Shown here: positions 30,011 to 41,645 of the stretch, in pieces
Numbering within the stretch: the stretch's first letter is position 1
Layout of the letters: the number at the start of each line of letters is the position of its first letter
Assembly: GCF_024139115.2 (NCBI RefSeq)
Contig: NC_085141.1
Coordinates: 402,291,390-402,355,389 of the forward strand
Reading direction: 5' to 3'
DNA length: 64,000 nucleotides
Origin: Armigeres subalbatus
Lineage: Eukaryota; Arthropoda; Insecta; Diptera; Culicidae
Made by a program: the position numbers and the translations under genes
The notes under the pieces: generated by a model
Told to the model about the DNA's origin: nothing
Database searches by the model: none
Seen by the model: only the letters and a program-made list of their open reading frames with translations

Positions 30011-31825
30011 TATTTTGCATTCTTACTGTCAATTGTTGAGTTCATTCAGCGCCGCACTCTAGATCATTTTTAGTGCGATCGTATTGGGTTTCCTTACAAC
30101 TCGCACCAAAATTGTATTTTCACAATTTCTCAACTTTCTCCTCAAAATTTAGTGATATTTTATAACACAGCAGTCCTCAAGACCGGTACAAATCGGTCAA
30201 CCCGTTCGTGAGTTATATTGCCTCAAAGGAAATGCAAACTCATTTTTATATAGAGAGATTGTACCACAAACGTAATTATGTTTGATTTGTATTTATATCA
30301 GACTCTCATATCGGGCAGTTTGTTCACAAAAGCACGTTTATCTCTGTCAAATCATATTCACAAATTGATAACAATTTGGGAATTCTCAAAAATGGGATTA
30401 TGCATGCGAGTTAATTTGAAAAGAAATCATCATTGATTTTATAAAATCAAGATAATTCAACGCGGTGTGTGACAAAAAAAAAAGAGCATCGCTAATACTT
30501 TCACTACGTGAAAATATAGCTCTTATAAAACTGTCAAAACGCACGCAAACGTGTCCATTGTGTTTGACCCTTTAGGCTTTCATTTCGTGACTATTTGAAA
30601 AAAATCTACCGAGGGTCCCAAACAACTTTTTTTTCTCCCTTAAACGGAACCTTTTAGTTGTAAAACAGTCAATTATTTACCACGTCACTACTAAATGAGT
30701 TTCCTCGATTTTATTCTTCCAATCATCATATAAAAAATTAAGGAGGAATCGATTATTATCAAGTTTTAGTCTAAATAACTTGTTTATGGAAGCTCAAGCG
30801 TCAAAGAGCATAACGAAGTCAAACTCGATAAATGTATGAAATCCTCTGAAAATAGCTGAGAAACGCTTGGATGGAGATTATGCACTGGTTCGATATCTTT
30901 TTTTACATATATACCCAATTCTTTCTCAACACCTGCCAAAATTGAAACTTGTTATGCGAATGAATAAGTTTAACTGGTGTCATAAAATTATTCAAAACGA
31001 TTGATCATGCTAAACAATAATCTACCATAGTAATATAAAAGCCTTCCTTAGCCATGCTGTGATATCCCAAGCAACATTACAAGTTTTATTCCGCTCTAGG
31101 ATGGTTTTCAAATATCAATTTAAAATAATTGTAACAGCAATTTATAATCTCCCTTGAATATATTGATATTACTCCCTAATATATTTATAATGCAAATCAA
31201 CTACCAAAAAGTGTTTTACGTGGTGAAAACATTGTCTAATCATGAATTATTGGAACGATTAATTGAGATGCGGTTTACACTGAGTGAAAGCTGTTGAGGA
31301 ATACTTTTAGCTATGTAGGTTTTCTTTTAACCTGCGCTTGATGGGGAAACTTCATTAACAGTACAACGAAAAAATAATTTTCTCCATACTAATTTGCATG
31401 CAAACTTGAAACGGCTTGTGCTAAATCAGTTTTAATCCAAATGAGCTCAAATTTTCAGGGAAACTCAGAACATGGTAAAGAATCAGATGAGCACTGTGGA
31501 TCAAAATCAATTTTTTGAACCACCCTAATGCTCATCTCACAAGTAGGTAAAATATTTTGATCACATCATCCTTGAAAATGTGATAAAAATCGTTACGTTT
31601 TCAAAAATTCTTAAGTCTTGAATGTCGGAACTCCATCTATAAAACTATAAATCTCTAAATCTCCACGAATTTTGTTAATTTACATTTCAATTCAAAAAGT
31701 GTAACAAAACATAAGTAAATTGATCAGGGTCACTTCCTTGCTGTTAAAAAATACCAGTGAGTTTAACCATTACCTAGCGGTAATGTTTGCTAGCCAAATG
31801 TTGAATTCAATAAATTTGGCTCCGT
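30011..31825. other. AT-rich interior of the 5.76-kb insert
   Basis: No recognisable frame, MITE end or tandem repeat. It may hold decayed transposase sequence that cannot be recognised by eye. Confidence 0.4.
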
Positions 31826-31950
31826 AAGTGTGTGTGTATAACGATCGTCATATGTTGGGTAGTTTAATTATAACGTGTATTGTGTATCGTGGCGCCACAT
31901 GTGGGGTCGCCAGAATTTCCTGAGAGTGAATCATATTGTTAATATATTAT
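31826..31950 (+). repeat. ~125-bp direct repeat, first copy
   Basis: GTGTGTGTATAACGATCGTCATAT, split by a few changes, then GGCGCCACATGTGG, GTCGCCA and GTGAATCATATTGTTAATAT recur in the same order at about 32316-32445. Confidence 0.7.
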
Positions 31951-32315
31951 GCATCTCGAGATAAAATAGAATACTGCGGCTTCCTGCTTCCGAGCCTGCG
32001 AGTGTAAGACCGCCGCCGCAGCATTCTAGGAAAAGATTAGCGCGACAATAGTACATTTGATAAAAGTGTTGCAGTCAAATGAGCAAACAGCAACATGGTG
32101 TGCGAAACAGAGAGCGAATAGGTGCACCGGCATGGTCCCGCCGGATACAGTTCAACGAGCTATATCAAATTTATTATACATTTCCACAAAAATATGCCTA
32201 CCACACTTCTGCTACAACATTTGATTTTCCATTTGCATTCGATTAAACATAATCGATTAAGTTTGCAAAAAAACATCAAGCATCCCTATTTTTTTTTCAT
32301 GATGACATTTTGAGA

Positions 32316-32445
32316 TGTGTGTAAAACGATCGTCATATTTTGGGTAGTTCGATTTACGTGTGTATCGATCCTTTCGGACGCGAGTTGGCGCCACATGTGG
32401 TGTCGCCAAAATTTCGTGAGAGTGAATCATATTGTTAATATAGTA
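32316..32445 (+). repeat. ~125-bp direct repeat, second copy
   Basis: Matches 31826-31950 in order and orientation. Its last 30 bp are also the inverse of 28085-28110. The ~370 bp between the copies is unassigned, with a short GC-rich hairpin (AGAATACTGCGGC / GCCGCAGCATTCT, about 31968-32030). Confidence 0.65.
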
Positions 32446-32446
32446 T

Positions 32447-33799
32447 ATTTGCTACAAGTTACAAGTTAAAAGTCGAAAAATTACAAGTACTTGTAATTTG
32501 TGTTGCATAAAAGTGATTCTCCAACTAATAATATTAGTACTTGTATTATTAGTGAGGTTGAAATTACAAGTCTGTCAGGTTCATTTACCTGTCAAAATTC
32601 ATTCACTGTCAATGCGGCGATAAATGATTTGTGTATGTTATTTTGCAAGTTTGTGCATAGAATACTGGGATAGGTATACACGGAACACGAATTTATTATA
32701 GTTCTCTCTTTAATTTATTGATTCCGTGGTTAAATCCGGTTTCGTGGTATCGGCATTTTTTACAAAGAAAAGGTATTGCACACTGGAGTGATTTTTACGT
32801 GGTTTTTATAGGGGGATTTTGGGATTGACATGAGTTTTAATTTAGGCGATTTGTACTTTACTCGAAAGTATCTTCCATGAAAAATCTAATTTCGCTAGAC
32901 TAGTTAGACGCGTGTTCCTGAAGCGGATCTCAATTTACGTGTTTTGCTGGACTTTAGTCCAATAATTGAAATTATTATGGAATTCAGGCGATTTCTTAAC
33001 AGATAAATCATCTCAAAATTTAAGTTCAAAATACTTACTGATGATAAATTCGCTTCCAATTTTATTTAAAATTTAAGTAGTTTTTCCTTCCATGATAGGA
33101 CATGCATGGCAAATCCCAAGATTGTTAAGTACAACAACCCACATTCGAGTTAAATAAAGTCAACTTAAGGTAAACTAAAGTTACTAAACTCTGCTTTGGG
33201 TAATATGTTTTTACGTGGATTGGTAAATTACGTGTTAGAAGAATCCTTTTACACAAATTTGTGTTATTGGGCCAAAGTACGGTTTTAAGCGAAAACAACC
33301 CACTTTTGAGTAGTTGATGCCGCACCATTTGAATACTTGATGTCAGCATTTGTGGTTCCTCCATCAGAGTTATCCAAAAAATTAATAATTCTCAGTGTTG
33401 TATTGGAACGAGAAATTTGTTCTTAGTGCATAGTATTTCACCGTATGGTAATGTAAACCGCTTTGAATAAAAGTTACTTTCTTTGTTAAGTCGTTAAAAA
33501 CAATAAAACAATGTATATTTACTTTGCACAGCTGAAATATTAAAATAAAAGCTACTTGTAAATTAAATTACAGGACCATTCATACAAGTAAAAGAAACTA
33601 CAAGCCAACGCTAATAATTTGTACTTGTATTTTCTTTATGCAACAGTTACTTGTAAATTCTGCTAATATTATTAGTGCGCTTTACTTGTAATATTAGACT
33701 TGTAAATTAATACTTGTAGAATTATTATGCAACAGAAAACTACAAGTTACAAGCTACTCTACTAATATTATTAGTAAAATTTCGATTATGCTACAGGCC
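32447..33799. repeat. Clustered ACTTGTAA / ACTAATAATATTAG motifs
   Basis: TTACAAGTACTTGTAATT, ACTAATAATATTAGTAC and TTGCATAA motifs are dense at 32447-32580 and 33540-33790, in both orientations, with ordinary AT-rich sequence between. The pattern resembles subterminal transposase-binding repeats and may mark a second element nested at the right end of the 5.76-kb insert. Confidence 0.5.
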
Positions 33800-33965
33800 C
33801 CAGGTTTCAGTAATGATCAAAAAATGTCCACTTCCCCCAGGGAACCAGCATTCCAGAGTATGACCAGATGAGCCATATACCCTCAGAACTTATTTCTATC
33901 AACTTGTTTTGCAAAATCATGAAGTTTGACACGTCAAAAGACGTGTTTCCGGCTTGATCAGGACC
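33800..33965 (-). repeat. ~150-bp tandem repeat, last reverse unit
   Basis: The array resumes after the 5.76-kb insert with CCAGGTTTCAGTAATGATCA and CCACTTCCCCCAGGGAACC, then passes into the unique right arm of the foldback. Confidence 0.85.
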
Positions 33966-34164
33966 GGGATGTTAACCCAGTACTCCCATCAATATCTCCG
34001 GAACCATGTCCATTTTCAAAACGATGACAAATGTCCCTAGAACTATAGGAATTTTGTGATCGATTGCAGAAAACAGAGCCAAATTCCGATGCAAGACTGC
34101 TGAGAACCATTATTTTGAAAATTTGGTTTTACGTGAAATTAAGGATCAGGTACGTAAGTTTTAA

Positions 34165-35204
34165 AAGAAGTTGCAGAACAATTCTCGAAAGAATCCCAAG
34201 AAGCATTTCCGAGGGAATTTCTAAAAAAATTTTTGAAGAAATTTCGCAAGGTATTTCCGAAAATAATCTGGACTTTCCAAAGATTTCCTGAAGAAAATTC
34301 TGAAGGATTTCTACTAAAACAATATCCGAAGGTATTCCTGAAACAATTTCCGTTGGTATTCCTGATAGATTTGCCTAAGGACTTTCCATAGGTAATTCCA
34401 AAGAATTTTTGAAAAGAATTCTAAAGGGAATTTTCAAAGGAATTTGTCAAGCCAATTCTAAACGGAATTTCCAAATTAAATTCTGTAGGAATTTCTGACA
34501 TTCTAAAATTTCTGAAAGAATTTATTTGGACATTCCTCCTAGCTTTCTTTCGGAATGTCTTGGGATTCTTTTCTGAAAATCCTGAAAATTGCATCGAATA
34601 TAAATCCTGAAATTTCTTTGGATATTTCTCATAATATTCCTTCGAAAATTCTAACAAGGAATTATAAGAATATTTCGAAAAATCCTTCTTTTAGGATGTT
34701 TTCAGTACCTACAACACCTACGGAAACAGGATTTCTTTCAAGATTGACTTGGCAATTCTTACCGAAATTCCTTTAAACCTTCGGAGTTTCCTTTGCGTAA
34801 TAGTTCGGGAATCTCTTCAGAAAAAACTTTTGAATTTCTTTTAAAAATCCTTTCGTAAATTTCATTTGGAATTTATTTTGGGAATCTCTTCAAGAATTCT
34901 TAAGAAATTCCTTACAAAGTTTCTTCGAGAATCCTTTGAAATTTTCGAAAGAATTCCTACATGAATTTCGGAAGGAATCTTACATTGGAGTTTCTGGAGA
35001 AATTTACAAAGGACTTTTGGAAGGTTCTACGAAAGAATCCCTGGAGGAATATCCAAATGAACTGCAAGGGAAATTTAATAAATTATTCCTGGATGAGTTC
35101 TCGAAAGTATTTCTGGAGGATTCACTGGAAGCTTTAGAAGAAATTTCTGGAGGCATTTCCAAATATATTTCAGGAAGAATTTCCAAAGAACAACCGGAAT
35201 AGAT
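34165..35204. repeat. Degenerate AATTTCC short-period repeat
   Basis: Dense GGAATTTC/GAAGGAATTTCT motifs, with strand changes. The frame at 34936-35202 is a run through this repeat. Confidence 0.8.
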
Positions 35205-35228
35205 TTGGGACAAGAATTTTTAAGCAAA

Positions 35229-35307
35229 GGCACAGCTGTCATTTTTATTATTTCACGCATGCTGCGACGCAGCAAAGCTAAATCAACAAAAATGACAGTT
35301 GTGCGCC
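35229..35307. mobile_element. Small hairpin insertion
   Basis: Arms GGCACAGCTGTCATTTTT and AAAAATGACAGTTGTGCGCC flank ~40 bp, with a CATGCTGCGACGCAGCA core. It sits in otherwise uniform AATTTCC repeats. Confidence 0.6.
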
Positions 35308-35344
35308 ACCTCCGTATCGAGTGGTGTGCCCCCGAAAACGCGAG

Positions 35345-36330
35345 CACTTTGAAACTTGGATTCCGTGAGGGGTGTCCTTAAACGAAATTCCTAAGGAATT
35401 ATTAAAAGAATCCTCGGAAGAACTTTCAAAGCAATTTTCAAACAAATTCCTAATGGAATTTTCATATATTTTTTTTTTATTTCTATAACATTTCTGGAAC
35501 ATGTGAAGGAATTCTGGAATTTCTCCGGGAAATCTTTTGAATATTCGGACAGCAGTAAAACAAAACCCTGTTTTGAATCAGGAATTAGGACTTGATAAAA
35601 AAAACCAAAAATATCATCGATCCATTATCATAAATCTCTTCGGATATACTCGAGAATTCCTTAGGAATTTACTTCAGGAGTTGCTTCGAAATTTTTTTAT
35701 CTCTTTTGAAGGAATTTCTTCAAAAATCCTTCGTAAATAAATCTAGAAATTTTTTCCAAAATCCCTTGGAAATAAAATTACTTTAAAAATGTGTCTAAGA
35801 ATTATTTTAGAAACCCCTTCGGAATTTCTTTCAGGAATTCCTTTAGCAATACTTTCAGAAATTCTTCCAGGTATTCCATCAGAAATTCCTTACCATCGGC
35901 TCCTGTTATTCCGCTGGAATTTCTTTCAGGAATTTCCGAACGAATTTCTAATCGAATTTCCGAAATTTTCGAATTTATCTGTGAAATCATCCAAGAATTT
36001 CTTTGGAATTTCCTCCAGAGATTCTGTCGGCAAGTTCTTAGGACATTACTTTGGGATGGGTCAAGATTTTTTTTTCCGGAAATACATCAAGATATTCCTT
36101 CAAAAATTTCTTTAGAGAAAAATTCATTCCGATATTTTAAGAATTTCTTCGGAAATTCTTTTAAAAATTCCATCAGAAATTGCTTTGAAAATCTAGACGC
36201 AGTTCCATCCCAAAATTCTTCGGGAATACCTACGAAAATTGCTTCAGGAAAATCTTCCGAAATTCTCTTAGAAGAATTCCTTAGGAAATTTCTTTATGAT
36301 TTCTTTTGGATATAAATAATAAAAATTATT
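35345..36330. repeat. Degenerate AATTTCC short-period repeat
   Basis: Continues the array, now mainly in the GAAATTCCT / AGGAATTCCTT orientation. The 174-codon frame at 35791-36315 consists of repeating Phe/Ser/Glu/Ile peptides and is not a gene. Confidence 0.8.
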
Positions 36331-36354
36331 TGCTGTGTAAATAAATTCTTCCAG

Positions 36355-36780
36355 TATTCCTATTTGTGCGGTGCACAACGTCACAAATGGGAACGGGAAA
36401 CGGACTCTTCCTTTCGGGGGTGCAGTCAAAATGTTGCTACTGGCCAACACTCAACAGGCCAGAGAACAACATGTAATCCATGTGCAAGGCGAACCGATAT
36501 CCACAAAAGATTACCGGAAGGGTCTTATAGTGGATCGGCTCGCTGGGACACAATGTTGTCTCTTGTTGAGGCTCCAGCAGCGGGATCTTGACTGAGGAAA
36601 GCAACAGATTGTCCGTGTGCAGTCGAAACGGTGTCCACATTAGATTACCACTGGTGAGGTCTAATGTGGATCGTATCGAAGGGACACTTCTTGACCGGCT
36701 CTCCGGCAGCGGGACAGTGGAATCTGGATCGGGAGGTGCTTCTGGCAGTAAAAACTCCGGGTTTCGCTTTTCCTCTTAAT
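36355..36780 (+). other. GC-richer unassigned segment with an internal duplication
   Basis: Two parts repeat in order: GATTACCGG, GGATCGGCTCGCTGGGACAC and CAGCAGCGGGATC (about 36511-36590), then GATTACCAC, GGATCGTATCGAAGGGACAC and CGGCAGCGGGACAG (about 36646-36717). GTGCAGTC(A/G)AAA precedes each. Base composition differs sharply from the AATTTCC arrays on both sides. Short frames exist, but none resembles a protein family I know. It could be a piece of an LTR element or a transposon interior. Confidence 0.4.
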
Positions 36781-37149
36781 GTTGTTTATTCCGTAGCGAC
36801 AAAATACAAAATCAAAATTCACTGCACAGCATCGGCTTTTTATACATCAATTTCTTGTTAGTGTGTGTCAATTGACACTTAAATAAGCCACCCATTACGA
36901 TGACAACGCCAACAAAAGAAAACAAAAACCTATTCTGGTGGGTGAAGCTTGCATTGGACATGACATACAGCAAAGAGGCAAGATGGTGTTTACAGTTATT
37001 TTTCATTTTGGGAATAGGGGGGAAAGGGCTATAGCAATGTATGGCTATTGGATTTTACTTATTATTAGGGGGTAATGGTTTCAAATCACGTATGGGAAAA
37101 TTTACAAAAACAATACAAAAAAAATAAACAAAAATTACACGTTCGGAAC
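36781..37149. other. Spacer, nothing recognised
   Basis: AT-rich sequence without shared repeats or convincing frames. Confidence 0.4.
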
Positions 37150-37880
37150 CGAACACTATTATTATTGGTTTTCTTACAAAATTTCTTCAGAACTTCGGAC
37201 ATTCCCCCGGAAATTTGATTAGAAATTCCTTGAGACCTTCGGATATTCCTATAAGATTTTTTTTCGGGAGTCACTTCTGAAATTCATTCAGAAATTCTTT
37301 TAGGATCATTCAAAAAAAAAAAAAAATAAATAAGTAGTTTTTTAAGTAAATTTCTTTTGGACATTTCTTCGAAATTTTCTTTAGAAACTCTTCCAAAAAT
37401 TCTTCTAGGACCCTATTTCATACTTTTTTGAATTATCGGAAATATTCTTCCAACAAAATTTTCAAAATGGTTCCTGCAGGATTTTTGGAAGAAATACCAT
37501 ATGGTTTTACTAGAAAAATTTCCGAAGGATTTCATCGACGAAGTTTAAGGAATTTAAAAGGGATTCCTAAAGGAGTTTCCAAAGAAATGTCTAAAGGAGT
37601 TTGCGAAGGAATTTTGCTTCTTTAAATTTTCTAAAGAATGTCTTGGGGAATCTCCAAAGGAATTGCAAGATTTATCTGCGAAGTAATTTTCAGAGGATTT
37701 TCGGGAAAAGTCCCTGTAATAAATTCCGAAAAAATATTTGGAGGAATGTCCAAAAATATTCTTGGACAAAAACGTCGGAAATGCCTTCATGGAATTCCGT
37801 TAGCAATTCGTTCGTAAACTCCTAAGGAAATTCCGGAAATTTTGTTTTTCTGGAAATTGAAGAAGAATTACTGAATTTTT
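37150..37880. repeat. Degenerate AATTTCC short-period repeat
   Basis: GAAATTCCTTGAG / GGAATTTGC-type motifs on both strands, with an A-rich tract at about 37312-37328. Confidence 0.75.
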
Positions 37881-39879
37881 AAAATGATTTATCGCTCGAC
37901 TGATTACGCCCCCAATTGTAGTTCTTACTACTGACGCCAAATTATAAATGAACCAATTACGCTAAAAATGCTGGTGCCCCACCATTACTCTGGCGCCTGA
38001 GGACTCTGATAGTCTGATCACTCTACCATGGTAGAGGATGGATTCATCGTCTGCAAACATAGACGAAAACTTTGAAACTTTGAAACGAATCCGAATTGTT
38101 CGAAGAGAGATCATGGATACGATGGCCCATTCATTCATATATACCTGTTTGAGATGTTTAAAACTGCTTAAATTCCTACAAAAGCCTTTCAACTGCGCCT
38201 ATTATACCCTTCTCGGAAAAATTCCAAAATACACTCGAATAACTTTCGGCGTAATTGAATAAATCACAAAACTTCTTCACTCCGAATGCCATTAATAGAT
38301 GAAATATGTTCTTTCTTCACATTTTTCCCTCATATCAACGTAAAAAGTGTTCGTAAAGCCACCCGCAAAAAAATCCACTTATCGTTAAAACATATTCCTC
38401 AAACCAAACAACCCGAAGAAACCACTCACAATCACAGAGTGAATATGATTATGTTTATTTACTTGACGAGTTTGACAACGACGATGAGAGCCAGCCAAAG
38501 ATGTTCCGCCGAGCGCCGACGACGACGTTGGCACGGCTTGGGTGGTGAAAGGAACTCGACGTCGTCAGTGGCGACGGTTCTTTTAGGCACCACACCGGCT
38601 TCTTCATCGGAATTTCGCTCGATTCGACTCCATTTGAAATCTGGCCTGGCACTCCCGGCCTCCGCTGGATCTGAAGCAGTCAGTCGGTGTGCGCGCTATT
38701 AGCTAGTGTGATGAAAGTTTCCCGATTGATGTCTTTCGTATGTCAATTTGCTGCTCCCAGACGCTACTGGAGAGAAAGCAGATTGGAACTAATTCACCTT
38801 CAGCTAGATTTGGTCGTTTTCCATGTATGGATGGATGTGTTGTACTATCGACTCAATTGAACATATTTATCATTCATTCATTAAATAGAAAAAAAAATGA
38901 AAGGGTGAAAATGCGGAAAACTTGTTCTTATGTAAATAGCTTTCATTCAACAAAGAGTACATTTTACGAGTTTGTCTTCGCCAACAAAGTTATTTCTTCG
39001 AATATCGTAACAAAAAATACATAACCTAGCATAATTCGAAGAAGTTGCGAAGTGCGGAGGTGGAAATCAACCGAAGAAGTCTGTTTTACGACTTTTCAAC
39101 GAGCCGCACGTGAACTGCAGGAAAATATGAATACATTTCTCTCGTCGTTGATGACGACGACGACGACGTTCTGACTCGGTAAGTGATTGGAAGCATCTCT
39201 TTGGGTAGTTTTTCCTTTTTTTACCGTTTGTCTATCGGAACGTCACAACATTTCACACACTGGAATCAGATGGATGGATCCTGTACAGGCAGTGTGGTAT
39301 CGCGAAAAAAAAACCGAGAGCAATCTACAAGCTTTCAGAGGAAAGAGCTTTCCCTACCGCTATCGGAGGCAAAAAGTTTTTTGATTGATTGCTTCGAAGG
39401 GTAGCACAAATAGCCTTGGGGAAAAATCCGAACAAAAAAGAATAGATTTCGGCTTTTTCCTCTCTTTGCTGTTCCATCGTTCAACTTTCGGATGGAGTCA
39501 GTTCATTTTTTATTGTATCCATAAACAAGAAATTGGATTCTAACCTTTGCTGCCAACTGAGTCGAACTTTCCTGAAACGAAAGCGCATTTATCTGCAGTT
39601 TTTTTCAAGGAAGGGAAGTGGTAAACCACTTTGTAAAACTTTGTTGTATTTCAAATTGGATCTACCACTGTTTGTGTGGATGAACTCGTTCCTGTTGCTG
39701 GATGTTATGACATTATCAAATACATCAAAAGGCTGATTAGGCAGACAAAATTTTTGAAATCAACGAAATAGTTTGTTTTGCTTGTTACCTATTAACACTG
39801 AACAAAGCGTGGCAATATTTGCTCCAATAACTGGGAAATGCTGGGAAAATATGTCCTGAAAAAAGGTTCGCTTTTTGAA
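37881..39879. other. Lower-copy region, possible host exon or promoter
   Basis: This ~2 kb lacks the repeat families seen elsewhere. 38450-38700 is GC-rich, with CGACGACGACG runs, and is open on both strands; the plus frame 38286-38702 (138 codons) has an Arg-rich middle and no recognised domain. A short start-stop frame with ATGACGACGACGACGACG ends just before CTCGGTAAGT (39174-39183), which fits a splice donor. This could be a 5' UTR exon of a gene outside the window. Evidence is weak. Confidence 0.25.
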
Positions 39880-40070
39880 ACAGAAAGTCCTCAATTACTT
39901 CCTCTAAAAAATCTTCCGAAAATTCCTTCAGAAATACCTCCGGAATTTCCATAAAGAACTCATCCGAATTCGGGAATTCTTCATAAAATTTTCGAGAATT
40001 TCTAAGAAATTAGCTATAGGATAGCTTCAAGAAACTCTTCAAGGAATTCTTCAGGATTTTTTTCCAGGAG
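39880..40070. repeat. Short AATTCCTTCAG repeat patch
   Basis: CCTTCAGAAATACC, GGAATTCTTCA and similar motifs; a small outlier of the AATTTCC repeat. Confidence 0.65.
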
Positions 40071-40159
40071 GATAAAGGAACCAACAATGAAATAATGATG
40101 GGAATAGTTCTCCTATTATTGACTTGTGTTTACATTTCGTCATATATAGCAACATTTTT

Positions 40160-40250
40160 CTTCCGTAAATTTCTGGAATTTGAACCCAACCACCTTCAAT
40201 ATGTTTTACTTTGTAGTACCGTGTCTAACCGCTAAACTACGGAGGCCGCA
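40160..40250 (-). mobile_element. tRNA-derived SINE head or tRNA pseudogene
   Basis: On the minus strand: A-box-like TAGTTTAGCGGTTAGACACG at about 40223-40242 and B box GGGTTCAAATTCC at 40175-40187. The spacing suits a tRNA, but the arms do not pair cleanly. Confidence 0.5.
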
Positions 40251-41310
40251 ACAGCTGACACAATAATTAGTGCCGGTTTCCGGGCATCCTAGGTCCTTAA
40301 ACTCGGGAAATAAGTTCCACGTCTCTCCTAACCCCTTTACTTCGATCGGAGATCCTTCTACGGATTTCTTCAGATTTCAGGAGACACCCAGTTCAGGCGC
40401 CTCAAGCAGCCTTTGATTCTGATTTTCCCACGACCCATCGCATTCTAACTGAATCGTCATCCGAGTTTCCAGTTCGAGAGATGAAGTTCTGTTTCCAAAT
40501 TGCTCATCAATATTCCCGGGAACAATTTACCTAGTCTCGAGTTGCTCAGCAGCAGGGTCATTCGTCTCCAAGAGATCAACAGCACAATTATGGGTTGATG
40601 GACCGGATACACGGAAGAAAACACGAGGGGACCGTCAGGGTTGGGACAAATATCCGGCACTTGGTGGCGATAGGGGTTTTACGAAAAACCGTCGGCTTCA
40701 GTGAGGACCAACCCGTTGTCCGACTTCTCGGTAGAATACCGGTCACAGTAGCGAACATCATCTGCTCTTTTGTTCCATCCCAGAAATAAGACAGAAGACA
40801 GAAGCAATATCATTCGAAATTTCCTAGAGATGAACTCTTTATATAGGAAAAATCACTTTAATTAAGATCTAAAAAAAATAAAATTGCCCATCCTCTCTTC
40901 TTCTTATGGGGGATATGAACGTCCATCATCTTGCCTGAAGTGGGACTACGAGATCCTCGTAATGTTACCCTTCTGTGAGCATTCGACTTGGTACCTTCAA
41001 CAACAGTTCTACCACCTTATGGAATGGCCAATCTGCAACAGCTCCTGATGGCACCACTGCCAATTGCTTTATTGTTCAGATCCTGAAATGGTAAGCTGGC
41101 GCAGACTACCGCGGTGATGACCATAACCAAATTTAAATTCGATTTCGCTACGATGACGCTGGCATGGAAATGTACGACCATCTTCTTTCTCATTCACTTG
41201 GCATCCGAACTCTTACCTTTTCCGAAGCTAACCAAGGGCACCCTTGATGCCGTCCGCGCCACCATCCCTCAAACCATTTGCAGGTCCGGCCATAAAGCGG
41301 TCCGCTGGTG
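40251..41310. other. Unassigned, moderately GC-rich
   Basis: The 40880-41310 part has near-coding composition but no frame that I recognise. It may be a decayed retroelement. No repeat ends were seen. Confidence 0.3.
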
Positions 41311-41319
41311 CACCGTTCG

Positions 41320-41645
41320 GCCGAATGATATTTGGCCGAAGGCCACTAGGCATAATAGGCGAATAGGTCATTTGGCTGGAAAGGTCATTTGGCCGGAAAG
41401 GCCTTTTGGCCGGAATGGCTATTTCCCCGAAAAGCCATTTGGCCGAATAGGTTATTCGGTTGAACATATAATTTCGCCGAATAGAACATTTAGCCGTATA
41501 GGTCATTTGGCCGGATAGGTTATTTGGTCGAATAGGTCATTTGGCCGAATAGGTTATTTGGTCGAATAGGTCATTTGGTCGAACAGGTCATTTGGTGAAA
41601 TAGGTCATTTGGCCGAATAGGTTGTTCGGCCGAATGTGTCATTTG
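41320..41645 (+). repeat. ~20-bp GGCCGAATAGGTCATTT repeat, forward arm
   Basis: About 15 tandem variants of TTTGGCCGAATAGGTCA. Frames through it encode repeating PNG/IGHLAG peptides and are not genes. Confidence 0.9.

Larger units (their letters stand above)
28043..33799. mobile_element. 5.76-kb AT-rich DNA transposon-like insert with CCAG duplication
   Basis: The left end GGCCCTGTAGCATAATC and the right end, read inward, GGCCTGTAGCATAATC are inverted repeats. CCAG flanks it (28039-28042 and 33800-33803), and the uninterrupted repeat unit reads AAGCCAGGTTTCAG. ACTAATAATATTAG and CTACAAG motifs lie just inside both ends and are repeated many times at 32447-32580 and 33540-33795. TATTATATTAACAATATGG near 28090 recurs inverted at about 32420-32445. 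A 4-bp duplication would suit Sola- or Chapaev-like elements, but no transposase is recognisable. Nested MITEs account for part of its length. Confidence 0.7.
25006..34159. mobile_element. Giant foldback structure with inverted tandem-repeat arms
   Basis: Outer unique arms are inverted copies: 25006-25140 (ACTTACGTACCTGA, TTTCACGTAAAAC, GGTTCTCAGCAGTCTTGCAT) and about 34000-34159 (ATGCAAGACTGCTGAGAACC, GTTTTACGTGAAA, TCAGGTACGTAAGT). Inside them, ~150-bp tandem units run forward from 25140 to about 25805, then in reverse from there to 28042 and again at 33800-33965. Two later elements interrupt the reverse arm. The organisation, tandem repeats within inverted termini, is that of foldback elements. 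No coding region was found. Confidence 0.75.

Noticed and set aside
35791..36315. 174-codon open frame
   Set aside because: It is a translation of AATTTCC short-period repeats; the peptide only repeats Phe/Ser/Arg/Asn/Glu/Ile patterns.
38286..38702. 138-codon frame as a host gene
   Set aside because: No domain or clear exon borders of its own, and the opposite strand is open too; kept only as a possible exon region.
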